Of a stretch of 52,457 bases of DNA, positions 1 through 7,765 are shown piece by piece. Position 1 is the first letter of the stretch; each line of letters begins with the position of its first letter. The DNA comes from Kiloniellales bacterium (GTDB lineage Bacteria > Pseudomonadota > Alphaproteobacteria > Kiloniellales > JAKSDN01): the NCBI GenBank assembly GCA_030064845.1, contig JASJEC010000025.1, positions 1-52,457 on the forward strand. Direction: 5' to 3'. Made by a program: the position numbers and the translations under genes. A model generated the notes under the pieces. It was not told the origin of the DNA. It worked only from the letters and a program-made list of their open reading frames with translations, and searched no databases.

Positions 1-22
1 GAAGAAGAAGAAAAAGAAGTAG
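1..22 (+). CDS. Possible 3' end of an upstream gene (partial)
   Basis: The reading frame starting at base 2 reads six lysines and then TAG at 20-22. A lysine-rich tail like this is a common C-terminus, so an upstream gene may end here, in the same frame as the next gene. The other two frames also stay open through this stretch (one starts with glutamates, one with arginines), so the assignment is weak. Only about seven codons are visible and nothing can be said about function. Confidence 0.3.
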
Positions 23-229
23 CGAGCTTTACCCCTCTTGTTGGAGACCCCAGAAGATCTATTGTTCCCGGCGACCCATCGCCTGGGACTGGGGCGATCG
101 TTCCGGTCATTCCGTCGCAGCCGGCACGGCCCGCAGACTATTGCGACCGCTGGACGCCGCGGGACGATTGCCGCAAACTTCGCTGGACGCCAAGCCGGGC
201 CAGAGCAATTCCGCGATCTTCTCGTTGCC

Positions 230-910
230 ATGCACAAAAGACCGAGCCTGCACCTCGTTCCCGTCGAGGAGCTTCAGTGCATCAAGGGCGTGACGTTTCC
301 GGCGAGCTTGAAATTTCGCCAGTTGCTGGTGACCGGTCCGCCCGGCTCCGGAAAGTCGAGGCTTATCGGGAAAGTGGGGGGCTGGCCGGAGGAGGGCTAC
401 ATAGACCTCACGCTGAAGAACTGGTGGCGAGCCCAATCACTGACATTTCGGCCCAGAGAGGTTCATCTGGGTTTTCCCTTTGTCGGCCACGACGATGCGC
501 TCACGGTTTTCGACAAGGAGTGGCTGGACGCGCAACCGCCTCCGAAGCTCGATCTGGACCGAATCATTCTGCCCCCCGCAAAGAGTCACTTCCTGGCCGT
601 GAAGTGGCGTCGCCGCTTCGTGTTCGAATTCCTGCTTCCGCCGCCCGAAGAGATCCTGAAGTGGCGCCTCGACCGGTCTCGTCGGGAGGTTCACCCGGTC
701 GACCAAGGGGTTACGCTCGAGCAGGTTGAACGGCAGGTCGCCGTTTACCTCGAGGCCGCACTCTACTTCCAGCGCTCGGGCATGTTGACCTATGTCAGGG
801 ACGGATTTGATGGAGCGCCCAAGAATATCGTCGAACCCAGTCAGCCGGCTACGGAGTGTGACGAGGCCAGGCATTGGGGAATCTCACTCAAGCCTGAGAA
901 TGGGTCCTAG
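230..910 (+). CDS. P-loop NTPase / kinase-like protein of unknown role
   Basis: A 226-residue protein from the ATG at 230. It carries a clear Walker A loop, TGPPGSGKS, at residues 35-43, as in small-molecule kinases and adenylate/guanylate-kinase-like proteins. Acidic and aromatic blocks follow, then an arginine-rich helix (RLDRSRREVH, about residues 146-155) that could act as a lid. I cannot place it in a named family. The frame continues open upstream to a TTG at 38, which would add 64 residues; neither start has a good ribosome-binding site. I prefer the ATG because it puts the P-loop at the usual distance from the N-terminus. The gene ends 6 bases before the ATG of the FHA-phosphatase gene, so the two are almost surely co-transcribed and probably work together. 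Coding is clear; function is unknown. Confidence 0.7.
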   Translation: MHKRPSLHLVPVEELQCIKGVTFPASLKFRQLLVTGPPGSGKSRLIGKVGGWPEEGYIDLTLKNWWRAQSLTFRPREVHLGFPFVGHDDALTVFDKEWLDAQPPPKLDLDRIILPPAKSHFLAVKWRRRFVFEFLLPPPEEILKWRLDRSRREVHPVDQGVTLEQVERQVAVYLEAALYFQRSGMLTYVRDGFDGAPKNIVEPSQPATECDEARHWGISLKPENGS

Positions 911-916
911 GGCACA

Positions 917-2383
917 ATGCTGGAGAAGCTTCTCGGCTATTTCTCGAAAGGCGAGGAGAGCGCCGCCCTGGTGCCGGGACCCGAGCCTATCCGCGTTACC
1001 AAGCCGGTTCGGATCGCCCTGGGTAGTGGACCGATAGAGCTTGTCCTCGGAAAGAAGAAACTCCACCTCCGGCCCGAAATCGGTGTTGCTGCCGAACAGA
1101 AATCGCGGACCGGGGATTGGATTCTGGTGGATCCCGAGCGGTTCTACACCGAGATCGCCGGCTTTGAACGCCTTCGGTCCGGCGACAAGATTCTGGTCGG
1201 CCGCGCCAACGAGCGCTTGGACAAGATCTTCGATTTCCCAAAGAGCGTCGCCAAACGTCATCTGACCTTGGAAAACGAGGAGGGGCAAATCACCATAAAG
1301 CCCTTGGACGGAGAAACGGTGACCTCTGTCTCCGCTGTCGAGGAGAAATACGAGATCGGCCGCCTCAAAGACCTCAATCTGAAGAACCTGAAGCTCCTGC
1401 GGGAGATCTTCGGCGGACCGATCGCGCTGCTGCCGCCGGAGGAGGCGCTGGCCACGCTCGAGCAGGCGATCAAGATCTTCCGCGACGAGCCCTTTCGGCC
1501 GAAGGACTCACGCGGGCGGCCCGGCGGCCTGTTGGAGCTTCCGGACAAGCTTGCCCCCGTAATCGTGGGCGATCTCCATGCGGAGGTGGACAATCTCCTC
1601 AAGATCTTGAGCGTTGGACGCTACCTGGACGGCTTGGTGAGCGGCGAGGCCATGCTGATCCTTCTCGGCGATACGGTTCACACCCAGGACCTCGATGCCC
1701 TGGATGAGATGGACTCGTCGCTCCTGATGTTGGATCTGATCTTCAAGCTCAAGATTCGCTTTCCGACGCGCGTGTTCTGGCTGCGCGGAAACCACGAGTC
1801 GCTGGACGACAGCGTCGGCAAGATCGGGGTGCCCCAGGGGCTTCTCCTGCATCAGAAGGCGCAGGCGCGCCGGGGCGAGACCTATGTCGAGCGGCTCGCA
1901 GAGTTTTTCGAACTCCTACCCTATGTGATCAAGGCCGATGACTACCTGGCGGTCCACGCCGGGCCGGCGCGTTCAGGCGGCACCCGGCAGGAGTGCATCG
2001 ACATCTGCGATCATCCGCAGCTGGCCTGGCAGCTTACCTGGAACCGTCTGCAGCGCCCGAGCCGCCCGGCGGGCTATACCAAGCAGGACGTCAAGGCCTT
2101 CAGAGCCAAGCTGGGGGCGGAGAAGGGCTTGCCGCTGATCGTCTCCCACACGCCCCTGTCCTCGGAAGGTACGGTCTGGATCAATGCCGGGGACATCAAG
2201 AACCACCATGTGGTCTACAGCGCCAACCGGGACAGTTTGGCCCTATTCATCCGCGTCGGCCGAGAAATGGTTCCCCTCGAGTATCCGGCCGAGCCTCTTC
2301 TGGAGTTCGCAAACCGCATGGAAGCCGCTGACACGGCGACCCAGGCCGGGATGCCCCTTCTAAAACAGCTTCACCGGGTTTGA
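917..2383 (+). CDS. PPP-family metallophosphatase with N-terminal FHA-like domain
   Basis: A 488-residue protein. The C-terminal half has the calcineurin-like phosphatase signature: GDLH (residues 218-221), GDTVH (251-255), RGNHE (290-294), VHAG (346-349) and SHTP (410-413), which would bind two metal ions. The second motif is normally GDxxDRG; here HTQ replaces DRG, so the arginine that contacts the phosphate is missing. This suggests an altered substrate or activity. The N-terminal part (about 30-140) looks like an FHA phosphothreonine-binding domain, with GR at 95-96 and SVAKRHL at 110-116. No signal peptide or membrane segment is seen. It follows the P-loop gene by 6 bases. A phosphopeptide-guided protein phosphatase is a reasonable inference, but the target is unknown. 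The last six codons and the stop lie inside a palindromic repeat. Confidence 0.8.
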   Translation: MLEKLLGYFSKGEESAALVPGPEPIRVTKPVRIALGSGPIELVLGKKKLHLRPEIGVAAEQKSRTGDWILVDPERFYTEIAGFERLRSGDKILVGRANERLDKIFDFPKSVAKRHLTLENEEGQITIKPLDGETVTSVSAVEEKYEIGRLKDLNLKNLKLLREIFGGPIALLPPEEALATLEQAIKIFRDEPFRPKDSRGRPGGLLELPDKLAPVIVGDLHAEVDNLLKILSVGRYLDGLVSGEAMLILLGDTVHTQDLDALDEMDSSLLMLDLIFKLKIRFPTRVFWLRGNHESLDDSVGKIGVPQGLLLHQKAQARRGETYVERLAEFFELLPYVIKADDYLAVHAGPARSGGTRQECIDICDHPQLAWQLTWNRLQRPSRPAGYTKQDVKAFRAKLGAEKGLPLIVSHTPLSSEGTVWINAGDIKNHHVVYSANRDSLALFIRVGREMVPLEYPAEPLLEFANRMEAADTATQAGMPLLKQLHRV

Positions 2384-2427
2384 TCGAATCGCCAGGGCGA
2401 TCCTTCAAACCCGGTGAACCTGCTCTG
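2360..2427 (+). repeat. Palindromic element A1 (AGAGC-type ends), overlaps the phosphatase stop
   Basis: An imperfect palindrome with perfect 14-base arms at 2370-2383 (TTCACCGGGTTTGA) and 2405-2418. A second inner stem is ATCGCC at 2388-2393 with GGCGAT at 2396-2401. Read on the minus strand it starts CAGAGCAGGTTCACCGGG, which matches element B2 at 7125-7190 closely. The phosphatase gene reads into it and takes its last six residues and TGA stop from the left arm. It could fold as RNA and act as a terminator or 3'-end protector. Confidence 0.8.
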
Positions 2428-2438
2428 CTCTTGTCACC

Positions 2439-2504
2439 AAGAGCGAAATCACGCGTTCAATCGGGATCAGGGTGGTGACCCCGATTGAACGCGATCCGGA
2501 CTAG
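2439..2504 (-). repeat. Palindromic element A2, supplies the pitA stop codon
   Basis: Perfect 14-base arms, CGCGTTCAATCGGG at 2452-2465 and its complement at 2480-2493, around a 14-base loop. The outer ends read AAGAGCGAAATC on the left and GATCCGGACTAG on the right, the same end style as elements A1, B1, B2 and C although the arm sequence differs. The terminal CTAG (2501-2504) contains the TAG stop of the minus-strand phosphate transporter gene. Together with A1 it fills the gap between two convergent genes. Confidence 0.75.
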
Positions 2505-3766
2505 GTAAAGATCCCCTTCAGGGTGAAGAAGAACAGCGCCGACAGCACGCCGCCGATCGGCAGGGTGACGATCCAGGACACCACGATCCCGCCGATGACG
2601 CGAAGATCGAGCGCGCCGATGCCGCGTGCCAAGCCGACGCCCATCACAGCGCCGACGGCGATGTGGGTGGTCGATACCGGCATGCCTGTGCGCGAGGCCA
2701 GAACCACGGTTGCAGCGGCGGCCATGGTCGCGCTGAAGCCGCGAGTCGGGGTCAGTTCGGTGATCTTCGTGCCGATGGTCCGCATGACCCGGTAGCCGAA
2801 GGTCGCGAGGCCGAGCACGATGCCGAAGCCGCCGAGCAGCAGGATCCAAATCGGCAGCTCGGACTTCTGCGCGACCTCCCCGCCCGATTGGACCAGGCCA
2901 TAGACGGCGGCGAGCGGTCCGACGCCATTGGCGACGTCGTTCGAGCCGTGAGCAAAGGCCATACCGCAGGCGGTGAAGAGCATCATCGGCACGAAGACCT
3001 TCTCCACGCTGGCGAAGTGGTAGTCCATATCGGCCGCTCTATCGACCTTGACCCGATTGATCATGGCCGCGCCTATTCCCGCGATTACGAGACCGATAAT
3101 CACGGAGATCAGGAAGCTCATGGGCACCGTGAGCTCAAGATCGAGATGCTTGAGGCCCTTGAACATGGTCACCAGGGAGATGATGAATCCGACCAGAAAG
3201 ACGTAAACCGGCCCCCACCTCTTGGCGCTCCGGAAGGGATTGTCGGTATTCAGAATGAGGTGCCGGATCGAAATCATCAGGATGAAGGCGATGGTGCCGC
3301 CGAGGACGGGTGAAACCACCCAGCTGGCGACGATCTGCCCGATCTTGTCCCACTTCACCGCGTCGATGCCGATGCCGGCAATGGCGAATCCCACCACCGC
3401 GCCGACGATCGAGTGGGTCGTCGAGACCGGCCAGCCGCGGGTCGAGGCGACCATCAGCCAGACGGCGGCCGCGAGCAGCGCCCCCAGCATGCCGAAAACC
3501 AGGATCTCCGGGTTGTTGACGATCGGACTGGGATCAATGATCCCCTTCCGGATCGTCGCGGTGACGTGACCGCCGGCAAGAGCCGCGCCGGCAAACTCGA
3601 AGATGGCGGCGATGATGATCGCCGTCGTGACCGTTATCGCCCCCGATCCGACCGACGTTCCCATGACGTTAGCCACGTCGTTGGCGCCGATGCCCCAAGT
3701 CATGTAGAGGCCAAAGACTACGGCAAGGCCGATCAGTAGAGTGCCGTGCTGGGCAATGATATCCAT
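2501..3766 (-). CDS. pitA: Inorganic phosphate transporter, PiT/SLC20 family
   Basis: A 421-residue integral membrane protein of the PHO4/Pit family, low-affinity metal-phosphate:H+ (or Na+) symporters. Both family signature repeats are visible: GANDVANVMGTSVGS near residue 27 and GSNDVANGVGPLA in the second half, each followed by a PVSTTH block (around 114 and again near 365). This reflects the inverted duplicated topology. About ten hydrophobic segments are present. The start is well supported by AGGGGAGGA just upstream of the ATG at 3766. It lies 31 bases downstream of the DUF47 gene in the same direction, the usual pairing for this transporter type. The stop codon lies inside palindromic element A2. 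Confidence 0.95.
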   Translation of the reverse strand: MDIIAQHGTLLIGLAVVFGLYMTWGIGANDVANVMGTSVGSGAITVTTAIIIAAIFEFAGAALAGGHVTATIRKGIIDPSPIVNNPEILVFGMLGALLAAAVWLMVASTRGWPVSTTHSIVGAVVGFAIAGIGIDAVKWDKIGQIVASWVVSPVLGGTIAFILMISIRHLILNTDNPFRSAKRWGPVYVFLVGFIISLVTMFKGLKHLDLELTVPMSFLISVIIGLVIAGIGAAMINRVKVDRAADMDYHFASVEKVFVPMMLFTACGMAFAHGSNDVANGVGPLAAVYGLVQSGGEVAQKSELPIWILLLGGFGIVLGLATFGYRVMRTIGTKITELTPTRGFSATMAAAATVVLASRTGMPVSTTHIAVGAVMGVGLARGIGALDLRVIGGIVVSWIVTLPIGGVLSALFFFTLKGIFT

Positions 3767-3797
3767 GAATGAGTCCTCCCCTTCCGCTGCCTGCGGT

Positions 3798-4478
3798 TTA
3801 GCGCGCGAGTAGCAGGCGCAACCGATTCCCGACCTTCTCGGCGTAGTCCGCCAGATCGCCGATCCATTGAATGAGCTCGTACCAGAACATGACCGACACC
3901 GGCTTCATCTCGTCTTCCTGGGCGAAGAGGCGGCGGACGAGTTCCGTACCCATGTGGTCCGTATCGGTCTCGATCTTGTTCAGTTCGGTCACCATCTCGG
4001 CCACCTTGTCCGATTCGCGACCACGGAATCCTGTCTCCACCAGTTCGTCCAACTCGCCGATGATCTTGACCGCCTGGTCGCAGGCATCGACGCAGCGGCG
4101 GGTCAGGGCGAGCAGCGGATCTTTCAGATTGTCCGGCACCTCCATCGGCCGTTCGAACAAGAGCCCGGCGATGTCTTGGGCGGTGTCCGCAATGGAGTCC
4201 TGCATGTCCAGGACCTCCAGCAGATCGCGCCGGTCGACCGGCAGGAGGAGGCTCTTGGGCAGATGCGCTCTTAGGTCGTTCTTGATCTTGTCCGCTTCTC
4301 CTTCGAGTTGAAAGATGCGGTCCTTGGTGGCGGTGACCTTTTCCTGGTCGCCGGCGGCCAAGGCCTCGAACAGATCCGGCACCTGCGCGGCGCACTGCGT
4401 CGCGACCGCTATGTGCTCCTGCATTGGCTTGAAGGGCGAGCGTCCGAACAGGCTGGTTAAGGTGGATTTTGTGACCAT
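3798..4478 (-). CDS. DUF47 / PhoU-like phosphate transport regulator
   Basis: A 226-residue all-helical protein of the DUF47 family (TIGR00153-like), distantly related to PhoU. These proteins are commonly encoded immediately upstream of Pit transporters and are thought to modulate phosphate uptake. Family features visible are the N-terminal LFGRSPFKPMQEH segment, the central LLPVDRRDLLEVLDMQDSI segment, and repeated acidic helices (for example ELNKIETDTDHMG) that in PhoU-like folds bind metal clusters. No signal peptide is seen. GGGGGAAG precedes the ATG at 4478. It is the first gene of a two-gene operon with pitA. Confidence 0.92.
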   Translation of the reverse strand: MVTKSTLTSLFGRSPFKPMQEHIAVATQCAAQVPDLFEALAAGDQEKVTATKDRIFQLEGEADKIKNDLRAHLPKSLLLPVDRRDLLEVLDMQDSIADTAQDIAGLLFERPMEVPDNLKDPLLALTRRCVDACDQAVKIIGELDELVETGFRGRESDKVAEMVTELNKIETDTDHMGTELVRRLFAQEDEMKPVSVMFWYELIQWIGDLADYAEKVGNRLRLLLAR

Positions 4479-4915
4479 GGCGCTTCCCCCTTTGCGCAGT
4501 GATGACCGGTCCCCGAACTCGCCTTCTTGCCGACTTTGCGATCCCAGGCGGGCTGCGGTCTGTTCAAGGTTCCAAGACAGAAACTTTGATAAACCCCGCG
4601 TTTTCCTCTCGCTCAGTGGACAAGATGCGAGATTTGCTCGCTATTTTGCAGCTGTTTCAGAAAGTCTCTTTGACATACATCAAACTAAGTCATTACAAGC
4701 GCGCTTCGCTGGCAGGCGCGGCTTGCGGCTTCGCCGCCGAAGCCTGGGGCTCGAGAGGGGTTCCGCGTGCGCGTCCGGCGCCAAGATGGTCAGAGTTGAT
4801 CGACCGCGGTCTGGCGCGCAGGCATAGCGAGCCCTGTTCTGGATCAAGGACAGATGCGGACCGCGCCGGCTAGTAAACCGACCGTGCCAGTCACTAAAGA
4901 CGAAGGATCGACCCC
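4479..4915. other. Divergent intergenic region with no gene
   Basis: A 437-base gap between the DUF47-pitA operon (leftward) and the stress-protein gene (rightward). It is more AT-rich than its surroundings, mainly at about 4590-4700, as expected for control DNA. Short open frames cross it but have no ribosome-binding site and no protein-like composition. The only site I recognise is the FNR-like box at 4670-4683. Confidence 0.7.
4670..4683. promoter_or_regulatory. FNR/FixK-like box upstream of the universal stress protein
   Basis: TTGACATACATCAA matches the FNR/FixK/Anr consensus TTGAT-N4-ATCAA at nine of ten fixed positions. Its first half also reads as a TTGACA -35 element. The candidate -10 elements are weak in both directions: TACAAG at 4695-4700 rightward, CAAAAT leftward at about 4643-4648. 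It is therefore unclear which operon it serves. Universal stress genes are frequent FNR/Anr/FixK targets, which favours the rightward gene. Confidence 0.5.
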
Positions 4916-5350
4916 ATGCCTCGCAACATCGTTGCCCTCGTTGACCCTGATGACGAGGTCTCCCGGCGTAAGGCGCTGCCGACGGCGATCGACCATGCCA
5001 AACAGACCGGCGCGCGGCTCTACGTTCTGACCGTCGTGCCCGATGGCATGTACAGGATGACGGCGGTCGCGCAGGTCATCCCCGAGGACTATGAACAGAA
5101 GCTGACCGACGAGGCGGAAGAACGGCTGGCGGCGATCATTCGGGACCAAGCGGTGGAAGGACTCGATGTGCAGCCGGTCGTTCGTCTCGGCAGCGTCTAC
5201 AAGGAGGCGCTGACCTTCGCGCGCGACGTCACCGCCGGTCTGATCGTCATGGGCGCCCACAAGCCAGGGATGTCGGACTACCTCTTGGGCTCCAACGCAT
5301 CACAGATCGTGAGTCATGCCAAATGTTCGGTGTGGGTCATCCGCGATTGA
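4916..5350 (+). CDS. Universal stress protein, UspA family
   Basis: A 144-residue single Usp domain. The N-terminal strand carries the family aspartate (IVALVDPDD), followed by AIDHAKQTGARLYVLTVVPD, and the C-terminal nucleotide loop is GAHKPGMSDYLLGSNASQIV. The loop keeps the GS ribose/phosphate-contact pair, but the first part departs from the G-2X-G-9X-G(S/T) pattern of ATP-binding members, so nucleotide binding is likely but not certain. It is cytoplasmic, monocistronic, and flanked upstream by an FNR-like box. Such proteins support survival in oxygen limitation or growth arrest; the specific role here is inferred. Confidence 0.92.
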   Translation: MPRNIVALVDPDDEVSRRKALPTAIDHAKQTGARLYVLTVVPDGMYRMTAVAQVIPEDYEQKLTDEAEERLAAIIRDQAVEGLDVQPVVRLGSVYKEALTFARDVTAGLIVMGAHKPGMSDYLLGSNASQIVSHAKCSVWVIRD

Positions 5351-5364
5351 AGGACTGCTTCGTT

Positions 5365-5404
5365 CACGTTGAGTCGGAAGTCGTGCTCTAGAAACTCAAG
5401 TGTG
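5365..5404 (+). terminator. Imperfect hairpin between convergent genes
   Basis: CACGTTGAGT (5365-5374) can pair with ACTCAAGTGTG (5394-5404) around a 19-base loop, 14 bases after the stress-protein stop. There is no U-tract, so it is at best a weak or Rho-assisted terminator. Confidence 0.3.
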
Positions 5405-5444
5405 GGATGTACCAACCGGCGAGGCGGATCCCGCTCCGATCCCG

Positions 5445-6866
5445 TCAGGAAGCCGTTGGAAGATTGCGCGCCTTCATCGAGTCCTTCCACCACCGGATCA
5501 GCCCGGCCTTGTGATCGGCGATTGCGTTCACCGACTCCGCCATAAGGTCAACTTCGTCTCGGCTGCCGGGCCGCGTCGCGATCCGCTCGGTGGGATCCTC
5601 GTCGGCCAGGCGTCCGAGCAAGCCCATCATGCGGCGCAAAGGTCGCGTGATCCGGCGGGTGATCGCCACGGCGAAGAACACGCCTAGCGCCGTCGCGGCC
5701 AGCACGATCCAGAGCATGTATCTCTCACTGGCCTCCGATGAAGCCTCGATCTTCGCCGTCATCTCGGCCTCCAATCGATCGGCTGCCTCGACTTTGCTGT
5801 TCACGATCGGTGTTATCTGCCTAACCGCTTCGTGCATCTCGCTCGACAGCCGGTCGATCCGGTCGTTCTGGTCAACCAGCGCCAGGAAGTCCCGGCGGTA
5901 TTGGTCCAGCAGGGCCGTCAGCCTGGCTTTGTCCTCTTGCGCGATGTCGGAGCCTTCGACCTGTTCGGCGATGCGCTGCCATTCACGCAGCGCCATCTCG
6001 ACGTACTGCTTGTCGTGCCTGAGCAGGTAGTCCTTTTCGCGCCGTCGGAGCTGCAGGATGTTGCTCTCCATGCCGGGGATGTAATGCGCCCGCAGGATTG
6101 CTTCGATCCGGTGCGCGGCCTCCCGGAACGGCCCCTTGCCCCCCTGGATGTCCTCCTGCGCCAGGACCCTTTGGCTGTAATCTTCGAAGCTCTGCTCATA
6201 GGCGCCGAGCTCTCCGAGGAGAGAGGCCCTGGTGTCCGGCGCCAGCTCCGAGTCTTCGACGTTCTGCCGGAGCCCTCCGAGGAGAGTAAAGACCTGGTTG
6301 CGGTAGGCCTCTTCGCGTCTCAGGCCGAGGTCCTTTTCTCTCCGGCGCACCTGAAGCAGCTGCAGGTAAGGGCTGCTGACCTTGAACTCTCCGGCCAGGT
6401 CCTCCAGCTCGTGGACCGCATCGCGGAAGGCGCCCTGAAGGCCGGCGTTGTGATCCAGCCCCTTCCTGCGCCACGCCTCGGCGATCGCCTCGAAGCGCTG
6501 ACGATAGATCCCGATCAGCGTCGCAAACTCCTCGGCGACCAGGGCGGCTTCCTCGTCGATTTGGCCCAATTCCGCCGTCAACGCGAGGACAGCGTCGACA
6601 CGGTCCGAGACCTCCGCGGCGAAGGCTTCCTCGCGATGCAGAAGGAAGTTCTTCTCCGCGCGACGGGCTTCCAGAATGCCGGCCTGGATCTCGAGCAGGA
6701 GGTCCTTTCTCGCATCATGGATCTCGATCAGCCCGCGATAATCCGTGAGCGAGCGATTCAGCGTGCCGTGGTACTGCCAGATCACTGCAAGAAAGAGCAA
6801 GCCGACCAGACCGAAGCTGAGTGCGATCTTCTCGCCGATGCGCAACTTGCTGAGTAAATATGCCAT
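5445..6866 (-). CDS. Membrane HBM-type sensor with HAMP domain and no output domain
   Basis: A 473-residue protein with a transmembrane segment near residues 12-28, a long helical periplasmic region, a second membrane segment near 380-400 (MLWIVLAATALGVFFAVAI), then a HAMP domain (RRITRPLRRMMGLLGRLADED). The periplasmic part carries three similar signatures, RRAEKNFLLHREE, RRREKDLGLRREE and RRREKDYLLRHDK, typical of helical bimodular (HBM) ligand-binding domains of chemoreceptors such as McpS. The protein stops about 45 residues after HAMP begins, with no methyl-accepting, kinase or cyclase domain. The stop is clean and no continuation is seen downstream (5351-5444), so this is not an evident frameshift. 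AAGGGTGAG precedes the ATG at 6866. It may be a receptor subunit or a decoy that pairs with another protein. Confidence 0.85.
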   Translation of the reverse strand: MAYLLSKLRIGEKIALSFGLVGLLFLAVIWQYHGTLNRSLTDYRGLIEIHDARKDLLLEIQAGILEARRAEKNFLLHREEAFAAEVSDRVDAVLALTAELGQIDEEAALVAEEFATLIGIYRQRFEAIAEAWRRKGLDHNAGLQGAFRDAVHELEDLAGEFKVSSPYLQLLQVRRREKDLGLRREEAYRNQVFTLLGGLRQNVEDSELAPDTRASLLGELGAYEQSFEDYSQRVLAQEDIQGGKGPFREAAHRIEAILRAHYIPGMESNILQLRRREKDYLLRHDKQYVEMALREWQRIAEQVEGSDIAQEDKARLTALLDQYRRDFLALVDQNDRIDRLSSEMHEAVRQITPIVNSKVEAADRLEAEMTAKIEASSEASERYMLWIVLAATALGVFFAVAITRRITRPLRRMMGLLGRLADEDPTERIATRPGSRDEVDLMAESVNAIADHKAGLIRWWKDSMKARNLPTAS

Positions 6867-7077
6867 CGTCTCACCCTTAGATGGAACCTAGGGACGCCAA
6901 GCACCCTCCGGACCTCGGCCGGCCCCGCGATCAGGGGAAAACTGCGTCGGACCGCGCGTTTTCGACTCCTACCGGCACCCTCGTTCACCGACAACTCCGC
7001 CGGGACATCCGTAATGCTTCGGCAATATCGCCCGGCTGTCGCTGATATAGGTCAATCTTTTCGGAGGCCCGAGGTGC

Positions 7078-7112
7078 CTAGAACAGATCGCGATCGAATG
7101 GAATCCGCTCTA
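7078..7112. repeat. Palindromic element B1 (short copy)
   Basis: The ends CTAGAACAGAT and its approximate complement in GGAATCCGCTCTA flank an 11-base centre with a GATCGCGATC palindrome. The ends match those of elements A1, A2, B2 and C (TAGAGCRGAT style). This appears to be a core-less or shortened copy, 12 bases from element B2. It lies in the 320-base gap 6867-7186, which contains no gene that I can support. Confidence 0.55.
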
Positions 7113-7124
7113 CATCCTCGGTTT

Positions 7125-7190
7125 TAGAGCAGATTCACCGGGTTTGATGGATCGCCTCCGGCGATTTGATCCAACCCGGATCCGCCCTAG
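7125..7190 (-). repeat. Palindromic element B2, supplies the stop of the histidine phosphatase gene
   Basis: TAGAGCAGATTCACCGGGTT at the left; arms CCGGGTT 7138-7144 with AACCCGG 7173-7179, inner stem ATCGCC 7151-7156 with GGCGAT 7160-7165; right end GGATCCGCCCTAG. Arms and inner stem are shared with element A1. The terminal CTAG (7187-7190) contains the TAG stop of the minus-strand phosphatase gene that ends here. Confidence 0.75.
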
Positions 7191-7747
7191 ACGACGCTGA
7201 TCCGCCACTTCGGCCTCTGTCCCGACGGCGGATCGAATCTCAGAACCAATCCGCTTTGAACGGATATCCGCCGGTCCATGGCAATGCCGATGTGCTGGCA
7301 AATGATCCGAAAGACGCCGGAGTGCGTGACGAAGAGCACCGGCGACGGGCCTGGGACCGATTCGATGGCCTGGACAATGCGTCGTGTGAATTCCTCCAGA
7401 GACTCCGCGCCTTCGGGGTTGGGCGAGGACGGCCGCTGGTCCTTGGGCATCCCTTCGTATCCGCCCCAGTCGCGCTCCATCAGGCCCGGCAAGGGATAGA
7501 CCGGAACCCGCGTCAGCACGGAAACGACAAAGGCCGTTCGCCACGCGCGCTTGAGCGGGCTCGAGTAGATCGATCCGAGCTTTACTCCGGAGAGGCTTTG
7601 CGCCGCCCCTTCGGCCATTTTTCGGCCCACTGCGTTCAGTTCGGTTTCGCTCTGGCCCTGGAGGATGCCGTCCCGGCTCTCGCGCGTCTCGCCGTGGCGC
7701 AGCACGTAGAACGGCGTGGTGCCGAACTCGAAATCGCTATCAGCCAA
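7187..7747 (-). CDS. Histidine phosphatase (phosphoglycerate mutase-like)
   Basis: A 186-residue member of the histidine phosphatase superfamily. The catalytic RHG motif is LRHGET at residues 16-21, with His18 the phosphorylated residue. The other core residues are in the SSPLKRAWRTA block, ERDWGGYEG, and the second histidine in VTHSG. The length and sequence suit a broad-specificity phosphatase (CobC/GpmB type) rather than a glycolytic mutase. It is cytoplasmic. It starts 18 bases after the decarboxylase beta-subunit gene in the same direction, so it is probably the last gene of that operon; whether it acts in the same pathway is unknown. The stop codon lies in palindromic element B2. Confidence 0.88.
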   Translation of the reverse strand: MADSDFEFGTTPFYVLRHGETRESRDGILQGQSETELNAVGRKMAEGAAQSLSGVKLGSIYSSPLKRAWRTAFVVSVLTRVPVYPLPGLMERDWGGYEGMPKDQRPSSPNPEGAESLEEFTRRIVQAIESVPGPSPVLFVTHSGVFRIICQHIGIAMDRRISVQSGLVLRFDPPSGQRPKWRISVV

Positions 7748-7765
7748 GCCGGGTGCCTCCGCTGC

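Noticed and set aside
4499..4873. Possible small gene between the DUF47 and stress-protein genes
   Set aside because: No ribosome-binding site and no protein-like pattern; region is AT-rich and more likely regulatory.
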